From NCBI GenBank assembly GCA_949752745.1, contig OX457029.1:10083511-10147510 (forward strand): 64,000 nt of DNA. The letters run 5' to 3'. The translations under genes and the position numbers were made by a program. This DNA is from Protula sp. h YS-2021 (lineage: Eukaryota; Annelida; Polychaeta; Sabellida; Serpulidae). The notes below the pieces were generated by a model that saw only the letters and a program-made list of their open reading frames with translations, ran no database searches and was not told the origin of the DNA. Shown in pieces: positions 1-12,700 of this stretch (position 1 is the first letter of the stretch; every line of letters begins with the position of its first letter).

Positions 1-173
1 TTTCTGATATTTGTCAAATTTTGAAATATTTCAAAGGTCAGGACCTGTCGAAATTGACTGAAATTTTACGTTCCTCCAAAATTTATTCCGAGGTCGTAAT
101 CTTTAATTAGCAGCACTCTACTGACTCCAACAATTGCAGAAAAGCCGTTCAAATGCATTTCGTTAATTTTCTC

Positions 174-339
174 ACATTTCTCAAATTTTGAAATATTTCA
201 CAGGTCGGGCCTGTGGAAATTGACTGAAATTTTAAGCTCCACCAACATTTATTCCTAGGTCGTAATTTTTAATTACTAGCATTCTAATGACTCTGACAAT
301 TGTAGTAAAGGGATTCAAATGCATTTCTAAAATTTTCTC
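174..339 (+). repeat. Representative family I monomer (166 bp)
   Basis: One repeat unit, cut at the ACA that follows TTTTCTC. It contains the GGTCGGGCCTG palindrome remnant, TTGACTGAAA, an AT-rich stretch and the ATTCAAATGCATT motif. A length of 166-168 bp is typical of many eukaryotic satellites and close to one nucleosome plus linker. The unit boundary is arbitrary because the array is continuous. Confidence 0.85.
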
Positions 340-3300
340 ACATTTTTCAAATTTTGAAATATTTCACAGGTCGTGGAAATTGACTGAAATTTTAAGCTCC
401 TCCAAAATTTATTCCTAGTTCGTAATTTTTAATTACTAGCACTCTAATGACTCTAGCAATTGTAGAAAAGGCATTAAAATGCATTTCTGAAATTTTCTGA
501 CATTCATCAAATTTCGAAATCTTTCAGAGGTCGGTACCTGTGGAAATTGACTGAAATTTTTAAGTTCCTCCAAAATTAATTCCTAGGCCGTAATCTTTAA
601 GTACTAGCACACTACTAACTCCAGCAATTGTAGAAAAGGCATTCAAATGAATTTCAAAAATTTTCTCACATTTTTCAAATTTTGAAATATTTCACTGGCC
701 GCGACCTCTGCAAATTGACTGAAATTTTAAGTTCCTCCAAAATTTATTCCTAGACCGCAATCTTTAGTTACCAGCACTCTACTGACTCCACCAATTTTTG
801 AAATGGCATTCAAATGCATTTCTGAAATGTTCTATTATTTTTGAAATTTTGAAATATTTAACAGGTCGGTACCTGTGGAAATTGACTGAAATTTTAACCT
901 CCTCCAAAATTTATTCCTAGGTCGTAATTTTTAATCCATGGCATTCTAATGACTTTAACAATTGTAGAAAGGGCACTCAAATGCGTTTCTGAAAAGTTCT
1001 CCTATTTTTCAAATTTTGAAATATTTCACAGGTCGGGACCTGTGGAAATAGACTGAAATTTAAAGCTCCTCCAAAATTTATTCCTGGGTCGTAATTTTTA
1101 ATTACTAGCACTCTAATGACTCAAACAATTGTAAAAACGGCATTCAAATGCATTTCTGGAATTTTCTGACATTTGTCAAATTTTGAAATATTTTTCAGGT
1201 TGGGACATGTAGAAATTGACTGAAATTTTCATTTAATCCAAAATTTATTGTTGTGCTGTAATCTTTAATAACCAGCTCTATAAAGACTCCAACACATGTA
1301 GAAAAGGCATACGAATGCATATCTGATAATTTCTGATATTTGTCAAATTTTGAAATATTTCAAAGGACCTGTCGAAATTGACTGAAATTTTACGTTCCTC
1401 CAAAATTTATTCCGAGGTCGTAATCTTTAATTAGCAGCACTCTACTGACTCCAACAATTGCAGAAAAGCCATTCAAATGCACTTCGGAAATTTTCTCACA
1501 TTTCTCAAATTTTGAAATATTTCACAGGTCGGGACCTGTGGAAATTGACTGAAATTTTAAGCTCCACCAACATTTATTCCTAGGTCGTAATTTTTAATTA
1601 CTAGCATTCTAATGACTCTAACAATTGTAAGTACTATCACGATACTAACTCCAGCAATTGTACAAAAGGCATTCAAATGAATTTCTAAAATTTTCTCACA
1701 TTTTTCAAATTTTGAAATATTTCACTGGTCGCGACCTCTGGAAATTGACTGAAATTTTAAGTTCCTCCAAAATTTATTCCTAGACCGCAATCTTTAGTTA
1801 CCAGCACTCTACTGACTCCAACAATTTTTGAAATGGCATTCAAATGCATTTCTGAAATGTTCCATTATTTTTGAAATTTTGAAATATTTCACAGGTCGGG
1901 ACCTGTGGAAATTGACTGAAATTTTGAGCTCCTCCAAAATTTATTTCTAGGTCGTAATTTTTAATCCATGGCATTCTAATGACTTTAACAATTGTTAAAA
2001 CGGCATTCAAATGCATTTCTGGCATTTTCAGACATTTGTCAAATTTTAAAATATTTTAGAGGTCGGGACCTGTAGAAATTGACTGAAATTTTCATTTAAT
2101 GCAAAATTTATTGTTCTCCTGCAACTCTAACATTTGTAGAAAAGCCATTCAAATGCGTTTCTGAAATGTTCTCCCATTTTTCAAATTTTGAAATATTTCA
2201 CAGGTCGGAACCTGTGGAAATAGACTGAAATTTTAATTTAATCCAAAATTTATTGTTGAGCTGTAATCTTTAATAACCAGCTCTATAAAGACTCCAACAA
2301 ATATAGAAAAGGCATACAAATGCATATCTGATATTAGGTCGGGACCTGTGGTAATAGACGGAAATTTTAAGCTCCTCCAAATTTTATTCCTAGGTCGCAA
2401 TTTTTAATTACTAGCACTCTAATGACTCCAACAATTGTAAAAACGGCATTCAAATGCATTTCTGGAATTTTCTGACATTTGTCAAATTTTGAAATATTTT
2501 TCAGGTCGGGACATGTAGAAATTGACTGAAATTTTCATTTAATCCAAAATTTATTGTTGTGCTGTAATCTTTAATAACCAACTGTATAAAGACTCCAACA
2601 AATGTAGAAAAGGCATACGAATGCATATCTGATAATTTCTGATATTTGTCAAATTTTGAAATATTTCAAAGGTCAGGACCTGTCAAAATTGACTGAAAGT
2701 TTACGTTCCTCCAAAATTTATTCCGAGGCCGTAATCTTTAATTAGCAGCACTCTACTGACTCCAACAATTGCAGAAAAGCCATTCAAATGCATTTCGTTA
2801 ATTTTCTCACATTTCTCAAATTTTGAAATATTTCACAGGTCGGGACCTGTGGAAATTGACTGAAATTTTAAGCTCCACCAACATTTATTCCTAGGTCGTA
2901 ATTTTTAATTACTAGCATTCTAATGACTCTGACAATTGTAGTAAAGGCATTCAAATGCATTTCTAAAATTTTCTCACATTTTTCAAATTTTGAAATATTT
3001 CACAGGTCGGTACCTGTGGAAATTGACTGCAATTTTTAAGTTCCACCAAAATTAATTCCTAGGCCGTAATCTTTAAGTACTAGCACACTTCTAACTCCAG
3101 CAATTGTAGAAAAGGCATTCAAATGCATTTCTAAAATTTTCTCACATTTTTCCAATTTTGAAATATTTCACTGGTCGCGACCTCTGGAAATTGACTGAAA
3201 TTTTTGGTTCCTCCAAAATTTATTCCTAGACCGCAATCTTTAGTTACCAGCACTCTACTGACTCCAAAAATTTTTGAAATGGCATTCAAATGCATTTCTG

Positions 3301-5539
3301 AAATGTTCTATTATTTTTGAAATTTTAAAATATTTCACAGGTCGGTACCTGTGGAAATTGACTGAAATTTTAAGCTCCTCCAAAATTTATTCTTAGGTCG
3401 CAATTTTTAATCCATGGCATTCTAATGACTCTAACAATTGTAGAAAAGCCATTCAAATGCGTTTCTGAAATGTTCTCCCATTTTTCAAATTTTGAAATAT
3501 TTCACAGGTCGGGACCTTGGAAATAAACTGAAATTTTCATTTAATCCAAAATTTATTGTTGTGCTGTAATCTTTATTAACCAGCTCTATAAAGACTCCAA
3601 TAAATGTAGAAAAGGCATACGAATGCATATCTGATAATTTCTGATATTTGTCAAATTTTGAAATATTTCAAAGGTCAGGACCTGTCGAAATTGACTGAAA
3701 TTTTAAGTTCCTCCAAAATTTATTCCGAGGCCGTAATCTTTAATTAGCAGCTGTCTACTGACTCCAATAATTTTTGAAAAGGCATTTAAATGCATTTCTA
3801 AAATGTTCTATTATTTTTGAAATTTCGAAATATTTCAGAGGTCGGTACCTGTGGAAATTGACTGAAATTTTAACCTCCTCCTAAATTTATTCCTAGGTCG
3901 CAATTTTCAATCCATGGCGTTCCAATGACTCCAACAATTGTGGAAAAGCCATTCAAATGCGTTTCTGAAATGTTCTCACATTTTTCAAATTTTGAAATAT
4001 TTAACAGGTCGGGACCTATGGAAATAGACTGAAATTTTGAGCTCCTCCAAAATTTATTCCTATGTCGTAATTTTGAAATATTTCACAGGTCGGGACCTGT
4101 GGAAATTGACTGAAATTTTAAGCTCCACCAACATTTATTCCTAGGTCGTAATTTTTAATTACTAGCATTCTAATGACTCTAACAATTGTAGTAAAGGGAT
4201 TCAAATGCATTTCTAAAATTTTCTCACATTTTTCAAATTTTGAAATATTTCACAGGTCGTGGAAATTGACTGAAATTTTAAGCTCCTCCAAAATTTATTC
4301 CTAGTTCGTAATTTTTAATCTTTAATTACTAGCACACTGCTAACGCCAGCAATAGCAGAAAAAGCTTTCAAATGCATTTCTGACGTTATCTCACATTTTT
4401 CAAAACTTGAAATCTTTTACGGGTCGGGATGTGTAGAAACTGACTGAAATTTTAAGTTCCTCTAAAATTTATTCCGATTCCGTATTCTTTAATTACCAGC
4501 ACCCTACGGTCTCCAACAATGTTCGAAATGGCGTTTAAATGCCCTTCTGATATTTTCTCACATTTTTCAAATTTGGAAATATTTCACAAGTCGGGACCTG
4601 TGGAGATTGACTGAAATTTTAAGTTGATGTAAAATTAATTCCGAGGCCGTAATCTTTAACTACCAGCACTCTACTGACTCCAACAATTGTAGAAAAGGCA
4701 TTCAAATTAATTTCTAAAATTTTCTCACATTTTTCAAATTTTGAAATATTTCACTGGTCGCGACCTCTGGAAATTGACTGAAATTTTAAGTTCCTCCAAA
4801 ATTTATTCCCAGACCGCAATCTTTATTTACCAGCATTCTACCGACTCCAGCGATTGTTGAAAACGCATTCAAATGAATTTCTAAAATTTTCTCACATTTT
4901 TCAAATTTTGAAACATTTCACTGGTCGCGACCTGTGAAAATTGACTGAAATTTTAAGTTCCTCCAAAATTTATTCCTTGCCGCAATCTTATTTACCAGCA
5001 CTCTAGTGACTCCAACAATTTTTTAAAAGGCATTCAAATGCATTTCTGAAATGTTCTATCATTTTTCAAATTTTGAAATATTTCACCTATGGAAATTGAC
5101 TGAAATTTTAAGCTCCTCCAAAATTTATTTCTAGTTCGTAATTTTTAATTACTAACACTCTAATGACTCTCGCAATTGTAGAAAAGGCATTCAAATGCAT
5201 TTCTGGAATTTTCTGACATTTATCAAATTTTGAAGTATTTTTCCTGTCGGGACGTGTAGAAATTGACTGAAATTCCATTTAATCCAAAATTTATTGTTGT
5301 GCTGTAATCTTTAATAACCAACTCTATAAAGACTCCAACAAATGTAGAAAAGGCATGCGAATGCATATCTGATAATTTCTGATATTTGTCAAATTTTTAA
5401 ATATTTTAAGGTTCAGGACCTGTCAAAATTGACTGAAATTTTACGTTCCTCCAAAATTTAGGCCCTAATCTTTAACTAGCAGCACTCTACTGACTCCAAC
5501 AATTGCAGAAAAGCCATTCAAATGCATTTCGTTAATTTT

Positions 5540-5592
5540 CTAACATTTTTCCTGTGGAAATTTTCCTGTGCGACCTGTGGAAATTGTGTGAA
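5540..5592 (+). repeat. Locally scrambled family I monomer
   Basis: Around 5549-5590 the palindrome region is replaced by a short repetition of TTTTCCTGTGGAAA-like words before normal monomer sequence resumes at TTGTGTGAAATTTTAAG. It reads as a small slippage or template-switch event within one monomer. The diagnostic TTGACTG is changed to TTGTGTG here. Confidence 0.6.
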
Positions 5593-6185
5593 ATTTTAAG
5601 CTCCTCCAAAATTTATTCCTAGTTCGTGATTTTTAATTACTAGCACTCTAATCACTCTAGCAATTGTAGAAAAGGCATTAAAATGCATTTCTGAAATTTT
5701 TGACATTCATCAAATTTTGAAATATTTCACAGGTCGGGACCTGTGGAAATTGACTGAAATTTTAAGCACCTACAAAATTTATTCCTAGGCCGTAATCTTT
5801 AATTACTAGCACACTGCTAACGCCAGCAATTGTAGAAAAGGCTTCCAAATGCATTTCTGACGTTATCTCACATTTTTCGAATTTTGAAATCTTTCACAGG
5901 TCGGGATGTGTAGAAACTGACTGAAATTTTAAGTTCCTCCAAAATTTATTCCGATTCCGTATTCTTTAATTACCAGCACCCTACGGTCTCCAACAATTTT
6001 CGAAATGGCGTTTAAATGCCCTTCTGATATTTTCTCACATTTTTCAAATTTGGAAATATTTCACACGTCGGGACCTGTGGAAACTAACTGAAATTTTAAG
6101 TTGATGTAAAATTTATTCCGAGGCCGCAGTCTTTAACTACCAGCACTCTACTGACTCCAACAATTGTAGAAAAGGCATTCAAATG

Positions 6186-6265
6186 AATTCCAAGGCAGTA
6201 ATCTTTAATTAACAGCAATCTACCGATTCCAACAATTGTAAGAGAGGCAGTCTACTGACTCCCAC
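6186..6265 (+). repeat. Truncated family I monomers near the array edge
   Basis: The monomer order breaks: an AATTCCAAGGCAGTAATC piece, an AACAGCAATC piece and a second ACTCCCACAATT piece follow one another without the intervening AT-rich and palindrome segments. This lies about 200 bp before the first strand switch, where satellite copies are often most rearranged. Confidence 0.55.
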
Positions 6266-6430
6266 AATTTTCGAAATGGCCTTCAAATGCATTTCTGAAA
6301 TTTTCTCACATTTTTCAAATTTTGAAATATTTCAGAGGTCGGGACCTGTGAAATTGACTGAAATTTAAAGTTAATCCAAAATTTATTCCTAGGTCGTAAT
6401 TTTTAATTACTAGCACTCTAATGACTAAAG

Positions 6431-6468
6431 CAATGGTAGAAAAGGCATTCAGATGCCTTCTACAATTG
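6431..6468. repeat. Palindromic strand-switch junction 1
   Basis: The array changes from + to - orientation here. The join is a hairpin: AGGCAT (6443-6448), loop TCAG (6449-6452), ATGCCT (6453-6458). It extends outward imperfectly as CAATGGTAGAAA on the left against TCTACAATTG on the right. Both arms are the same monomer segment (CAATTGTAGAAAAGGCAT) in opposite orientation, so the head-to-head join formed inside the monomer's own GCATTCAAATGC motif. Confidence 0.85.
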
Positions 6469-9400
6469 ATAGAGTCACTAGAATTTACACAGTTCTCGAC
6501 CAGTGAAATATTTCAAAATTTGATGGTTGAAATTTTGAAGCACTCAAATTTTCAGAAATGCATTTGAGTGCTTTTTCTACAATTGTTTGTGTCAGTAGAG
6601 TGCTGCTAGGTAAAGATTACGGCCTCGCAATAAATTTTGAAGAAACTTATAATTTCACTCAATTTTCCAAAGGTCCCGACCTCTGAAATGTTTCAAAATT
6701 TGAAAAATGTGAGAGAATTTCGGAAATGCATTTGAATACCTTTTTCTATAATTGTTAGAGTCAATAGCGTGTTGGTAATTAAAGGTTACGGCATAAGAAT
6801 ATATTTTGGATTAACTGAAAATTTCAGTCAATTTCAACAGGTCCCGAAGTGTGAAATATTTCAAAATTAGAAAAATATGTGAGAACATCATAGAATTGCA
6901 TCTGAATGCCTTTTCTACAATTGCTTGAATCAATAGAGTGCTGGTAATTAAAGATTACGCCTTCGGAATAATTTTTTGAGAAACTTAAAATTTCAGTGAA
7001 TTTCCACATTTAACGACCTGTGAAATATTTTTAAATTTGAAAAATGGGAGAAAATTTAAGAAATGCATTTGAATGCCTTTTCTATAATTGTTTGAGTCAG
7101 TAGAGTGCTAGTAATTACAGATTACGGCCTCGGAGTAAATTTTGGAGGAACTTAAAATTTCAATCAATTTCTACACGTCCAGACAAATGAAATATTTCAA
7201 AATTTAAAAAATGTTAGAAAATGTCAGATATGCATTCGTATACCTTTTCTACATTTGTTGGAATCGGTATAGGGATTTTAATTAAAAATTATGTATAGCA
7301 ATAATTTTGGATTAGCCTAAAATTTTAGTCAATTTCCACAGGTCCCGACCAGTGAAATATTTCAAAATTTGAAAAATGTCAGAAAATTTCAGAAATACAT
7401 TTGAATGCTTTTTATACAATTGCTGGAGTCAGTAGAGTGCTGATAATTAAAGATGACGACCTAGGAATAAATTTTGGAGGAGGTTAAAATTTCAGTCACT
7501 TTCCACAGGTCCCGACCCGTGAAATATTTCAAAATTTGAAAAATGTCAGAAAATTTCAGAAATCCATTTGAATGAATTTCAACTATTGCTTTAGTCAATA
7601 GAGTGCTAATAATTATAAATTTCGACCTAAGAATAAATTTCGGAGGAATTTAAAATTTCAGTCAATTTCACAGGTCCCGACGTGTGAAATATGTCAAAAT
7701 TTGAAAAATGTGAGAACATTTCAGAAATGCATTTGAGTGCTTTTTCAAAAATTGATGGAGTTAGAAGAGTGCTGGTAGGTAAACATTGAGGCCTAGGAAT
7801 AAATTTTGGAGGCACTTAAAATTTCAGCCAATTTCCACAGGTCCCGATCTGTGAAATATTTCAAAATTTGAAAATTTGAGAAAATTTCATAAATGCATTG
7901 GAATGCCTTTTTTACAAATGTTGGAGTCAATAGAGTGCTAAAAATGAAAGATTACGGCATAAGAATAAATTTTGGAGGAGCTTAAAATTTCAGTCAATTT
8001 CAGCCGATCTGTGAAATATTTCAAAATTTGTAAAATGTAAGAAAAAATTTCAGAAATGCATTTGAACGCCTTTTCTACAATACCTTTAGTCAACACAGTG
8101 CAAGTTATTAAATTGTGGAGGAGCTTAAATTTCAGTCAATTTCCACAGGTCCTGACCTGTGAAATATATCAAATTTTGGTAAATGTGAGAAAATATCAGA
8201 AATGCATTTGAATACGTTTTCTACAATAGCTTTAGTTATTAGTGTGCTAGTAATTAAAAATTACGGCCTAGGAATAAATTTTGGTGGAACCTGTGACCTG
8301 TGAAAAATTTTTAAATTTGATAAATCACAGAAAGTTTCAGAAATGCATTTGATAGCCTCCTGTACTATCCCTGTATTCATTTCTGCGGTAGTAAGTAAAA
8401 ATAACGGCCTAGGAATAAATTTTAAAGAACTTAAAATTTCACTCAATTTCTACAGGTCCCGACCTGTGAAATATTTCAAAATTTGAAAAATGTGAGAACA
8501 TTTCAGAAATGCATTTGAATGCCATTTCTAAAATTCTTGGAGTCAGTAGAGTGCTGGTACTTAAAGGGTACGGCCTCGCAATAAATTTTGGAGGAACTTA
8601 AAGTTTCAGTGAATTTCCACAGGTCCCGACCTGTAAAATATTTCAAAATTTGAAAAATGTCAGAAAATTTCAGAAATGAATTTGAACGCTTTTTCTACAA
8701 TTGTTTTAGTCAGTAGAGTGCTGGTAGTTAAACAATGCGGCCTAGGAATAAAATTTGGAGGAACTTAAAATTTCAGTCAATTTCCACAGGTCCCGACATG
8801 CGAAATGTTTCAAAATTTGAAAAATGTGAGAAAATATCAGAAATGCATTTGAATGCCTTTTATGCAATAGATGGAGTCAGTAGACTGCTGGAAATTAAAG
8901 GTTACGGCCTCGCAGTAAATTTTGGAGGAGCTTAAAATTTCAGTCAATTTCCACAGGTCTCGACCTGTGAAATATTTCAAAATTTGTAAAATGTGATAAA
9001 ATTTCAGAAATGAATTTGAACGCCTTTTCTACAATACCTTTAGTCATTACAGTGCTAGTAATTAAATTGTGGAGGAGCTTAAATTTCAGTCAATTTCACA
9101 GGTCCCGACGTGTGAAATATTTCAAAATTTGAAAAATGTCAGAAAATTTCAGAAATGAATTTGAACGCTTTTTCTACAATTGTTGGAGTCAGTAGAGTGC
9201 TGCTAAATAAATATTTCGGCATAGGAATGAATTTTTTAGTAACATAAAATTTCAGTCAATTTCCACATGTCCCGACCTGTGAAACGTTTCAAAATTTAAA
9301 AAATATGGGAAAGTTTCAGAAATGCATTTGAATGCCTTTTCGACAATTGCTTTAGTCATTAGTGTGCTAGTAACTAAAAATTACAGCGTAGGAATAGATT

Positions 9401-9730
9401 TTGAAGGAGCTTATAATTTCAGTCAATTTCACTAGGTAACGACCTGTGAAATATTTCAAAATTTAATAAATGTCAGAAAATTTCATAAATGCACTTGAAT
9501 GTCTTTCAACAATTGTTGGAGCCAGAAGAGTGCTAAAAATGAAAGATTACGGCATTGGAATAAATTTTTAGGAACTTTAAATTTCAGACAATTTCCACAT
9601 GTTCCGACCTGTAAAATATTTCAAAATTTGATAAATGTCAGAAAATTTTAGAAATTCATTTGAATGCCTTTTCTAAAATTAATGGAGTCAGTAGAGTGCT
9701 ACTGGTTAAAGATTACGGCCTCGGAATAAA
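6451..9730 (-). repeat. Satellite family I array, inverted
   Basis: The same family as 1-6450 read on the opposite strand: the diagnostic appears as TTTCAGTCAATTTCC and the palindrome as GGTCCCGACC. Monomers are again close to 167 bp and diverged. Frequent forms include GGAATAAATTTTGGAGG and CAATTGTTGGAGTCAG. One stretch (about 8290-8465) belongs to family II instead. Short reading frames of 61-66 codons occur but follow the repeat and are not taken as genes. Confidence 0.93.
8290..8465 (-). repeat. Family II monomer embedded in family I
   Basis: A chimeric break at about 8290 (GGTGGAACCTGTGACC) leads into a monomer with family II hallmarks: TTTGATAAATCACAG, CCTCCTGTACTATCCCTG, TTTCTGCGGTAGTAAG and TTTCACTCAATTTC. 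It returns to family I at about 8465 (ATATTTCAAAATTTG followed by AAAAATGTGAG). The unusual TTTGATAAATCACAG and TCTGCGGTAGTAA variants are shared with family II copies near 42090-42240 and 43720-43860. Sequence transfer between distant parts of the window or their relatives is inferred. Confidence 0.8.
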
Positions 9731-9752
9731 TTTTTCACAGGTCATGACCTGT
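9722..9752. repeat. Strand-switch junction 2 and family boundary
   Basis: Inverted family I ends in CGGAATAAATTTT and passes directly into forward family II at TTTTTCACAGGTCATGACC. Both parents contain AATTTTT, so the join shows several bases of microhomology. A 16-bp perfect palindrome, ACAGGTCATGACCTGT, begins immediately after it at 9737-9752. Strand and family change at the same point. Confidence 0.85.
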
Positions 9753-12700
9753 TGAAATTGAGTGAAATTTTAAGTTCCTCCAAAATTTATTCCTAGGTCG
9801 TAATTTTTACTTACTACCTCAGAAATGAATACAGGGATAGAAGAGCAGCCATTCAAATGCATTTCTGAAACTTTCTGACATTTTTCAAATTTAAAAATTT
9901 TACACATATCATGACCTGTAGAAATTGAGTGAAATTTTAAGTTCCTCCAAAATTTATTACTAGCACTCTAGAGACTCCAAAAACTCTAGAAAAGGCATTC
10001 AAACGCATTTCTGAAATTTTCTGACAGTTTTCAAATTTTAAAATATTTCACAGGTTGGGACCTGTAGAAATTGAGTGAAATTATAAGTTCCTCCAAAATT
10101 TATTCCTAGGCTTTAATTTATACTTACTACCTGAGAAATGAATAAATGGATAGTAGAGGAGGCATTCAAATGCATTCCTGAAACTTTCTGACATTTTTCA
10201 AATTTGAAAATTTTTCACAGATCTGGACCTGTTGAAATTGAGTGAAATTTTAAGTTCCTCCAAAATTTATTCCTAGGCCGTAATATTTACTTACTAGCAC
10301 TCTAGAGACACCAAAATCTCTAGAAAAGGCATTCAAATGCATTTCTGAAATTTTGTGAGTTTTCAAATTTTAAAATATTTCACAGGTCGGGACCTGTAGA
10401 AATTGAGTTAAATTTAAAGTTCCTCCAAAATTTGTTCCTAGGCCGTAATTTTTACGTACTACCTCACAAATGAATACAGGGATAGTACTGGAGGCATTCA
10501 AATGCATTTCTGAAACTTTCTGACAATTTTCAAATTGAAAAATTTTTCACAGCTCATGACCTGTCGAAATTGAGTGAAAGTTTAAGTTCTTCTAAAATTT
10601 ATTCCTCGCCCGTAATTTTTACTTACTAGCACTCTAGAGACACCAAAAACTCTAGAAAAGGCATTCAAATGCATTTCTGAAATTTTCTGAGTTTTCAAAT
10701 TTTAAAATATTTCACAGGTCAGGACCTGTAGAAATTGAGTTAAATTTAAAGTTCCTCCAAAATTTATTCCTAGGCCGTAATTTTTACTTACTACCTCAGA
10801 AATGAATACAGGGATAGAAGAGCAGCCATTCAAATGCATTTCTGAAACTTTCTGACATTTTTCAAATTTAAAGTTTTTCACATATCATGACCTGTAGAAA
10901 TTGAGTGAAATTTTTAGTTCCTCCAAAATTTATTACTGGCACTCTAGAGGCTCCATAAACTCTAGAAAAGGCATTCAAACGCATTTCTGAAATTTTCTGA
11001 TAGTTTTCAAATTTTAAAATATTTCACAGGTCGGGACCTGTAGAAATTGAGTGAAATTATAAGTTCCTCCAAAATTTATTCCTAGGCTTTAATTTATACT
11101 TACTACCTGAGAAATGAATAAATGGATAGTAGAGGAGGCATTCAAAAGCATTCCTGAAACTTTCTGACATTTTTCAAATTTGAAAATTTTTCACAGATCA
11201 TTACCTGTTGAAATTGTGTGAAATTTGAAGTTCCTCCAAAATTTATTCCTAGGCCGTAATATTTACTTACTACCTCAGAAATGAATACAGGGATAGAAGA
11301 GGAGGCATTCAAATGCATTTCTGAAACTTTCTCACATTTTTCAAATTAAAAAATTTTTCACAATTAATGACCTGTCGAAATTGAGTGAAAGTTTAAGTTA
11401 CTCCAAAATTTATTCCTAGCCCGTAATTTTTACTTCCTAGCACTCTTGAGACTCCAAGATCTCTACAGCAGGCATTCAAATGCATTTCTGAAACTTTCTG
11501 TCATTTTTCAAATTTAAAAATTTTTCACAGGGAATGACCTCTCGAAATTGAGTGAAATTTTAAGTTACTCAAAAATTTATTCCTAGCCCGTAATTTTTCT
11601 TATTTTAAGTTCCTCCAAAATTTATTCCTAGCCCCTAATTTATCTTATTAGCACTCTAGAGACTCCAAGAGCTCTACAAAAGACATTCAAATGAATTTCT
11701 GAAATTTTCTGACATTTTTCAAATTTTGAAATATTTCACAGGCCGGGACCTGTACAAATTGAGTGAAATTTTAAGTTCCTCCAAAATTTATTCCTAGGCC
11801 GTAATTTTTACTTACTACCTCATTTTTCAAATTAAAAAATTTTTCACAGCTCATGACCTGTCGAAATTGAGTGAGACTTTAAGTTACTCCAAAATTTACT
11901 CCTGGTCTGTAATTTTTACTTACTGGCACTCGAGAGACTCCAAGAACTCTACAAAAGGCATACAAATGCATTTCTGAAATTCTCTGACAGTTTTAAAATT
12001 TTAAAATATTCAAATGCATTTCTGAAACTTTCTGTCATTTTCAAATTTAAAAATTTTTCACAGGTCATGACCTATTGAAATTGAGTGAAATTTTAAATAA
12101 CTCCAAAATTTATTACTAGCACTCTAGAGACTCCAAGAACTCTAGATAAGGCATTCAAATGCATTTCTGAAATTTTCTGAGTTTACAAATTTTAAAGTAT
12201 TTCACAGGTCGGTTCCTGTAGAAATTGAGTGAAATTTGAAGTTCCTCCAAAATTTATTCCTAGGCCGTAATTTTTACTTACTACCTCAGAAATGAATACA
12301 GGGATAGAAGAGGAGGCATTCAAATGCATTTCTGAAACTTTCTGACATCTTTCAAATTTAAAAATTTTTCACAGGTCATGACATGTGGAAAATTAGTGAA
12401 ATTTTAAGTTCCTCCAAAATTTATTACTAGCAGTCTAGAGACTCCAAGAACTCCAGAAAATTCGTTCAAATGCATTTCTGAAATTTTCTGACATTTTTCA
12501 AAATAAAAAATTTTTCACAGTTTATGACAGGTGGAAATTGAGCGAAATTTTAAGGTCCTCCAAAATTTATTACTAGCACTCTACAGACTCCAAGAACTCT
12601 AGAAAAGGCATTCAAATGCATTTCTGAAATTTTCTGACAGTTTTCAAATTTTAAAATATTTCACAGGTCGTGACCTGTAGAAATTGAACGAAATTTTAAG

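Larger units (their letters stand above)
1..6450 (+). repeat. Satellite family I array, forward
   Basis: Tandem array of monomers of about 167 bp. Successive copies of the diagnostic AAATTGACTG start at 51, 217, 377, 544, 712 and 879, giving spacings of 166, 160, 167, 168 and 167. Each monomer carries CAAATTTTGAAATATTTCACAGG, here split as CAAATTTTGAAAT then ATTTCACAGG, followed by a GGTCGGGACC palindrome, TTGACTGAAATTTTAAG, CCTCCAAAATTTATTCC, a GTAATTTTTAATTA block, an ACTCTAATGACTC block, CAATTGTAGAAAAGG and CATTCAAATGCATTTC. Copies are visibly diverged, with small deletions and fusions (for example near 372, 2335, 4070 and 5455). A variant starting TTCTGATATT recurs at 2, 1331, 2637 and 3639, so multi-monomer blocks have been duplicated inside the array. 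No gene is seen. Confidence 0.95.

Noticed and set aside
1840..2025. Short open frame of 61 codons on the - strand, and similar ones at 6824-7009, 7627-7815 and 8261-8446
   Set aside because: They lie wholly in family I satellite (partly the embedded family II unit) and their peptides repeat satellite-derived words such as FHTSGPV. No promoter, domain or codon signal is evident.
8735..8935. Open frame of 66 codons on the + strand
   Set aside because: It follows one inverted family I monomer and ends as the next begins, a chance lack of stops in a repeat.
6451..9730. A third, separate satellite family
   Set aside because: Reverse-complementing gives family I with the same diagnostics, so it is an inverted block and not a new family.
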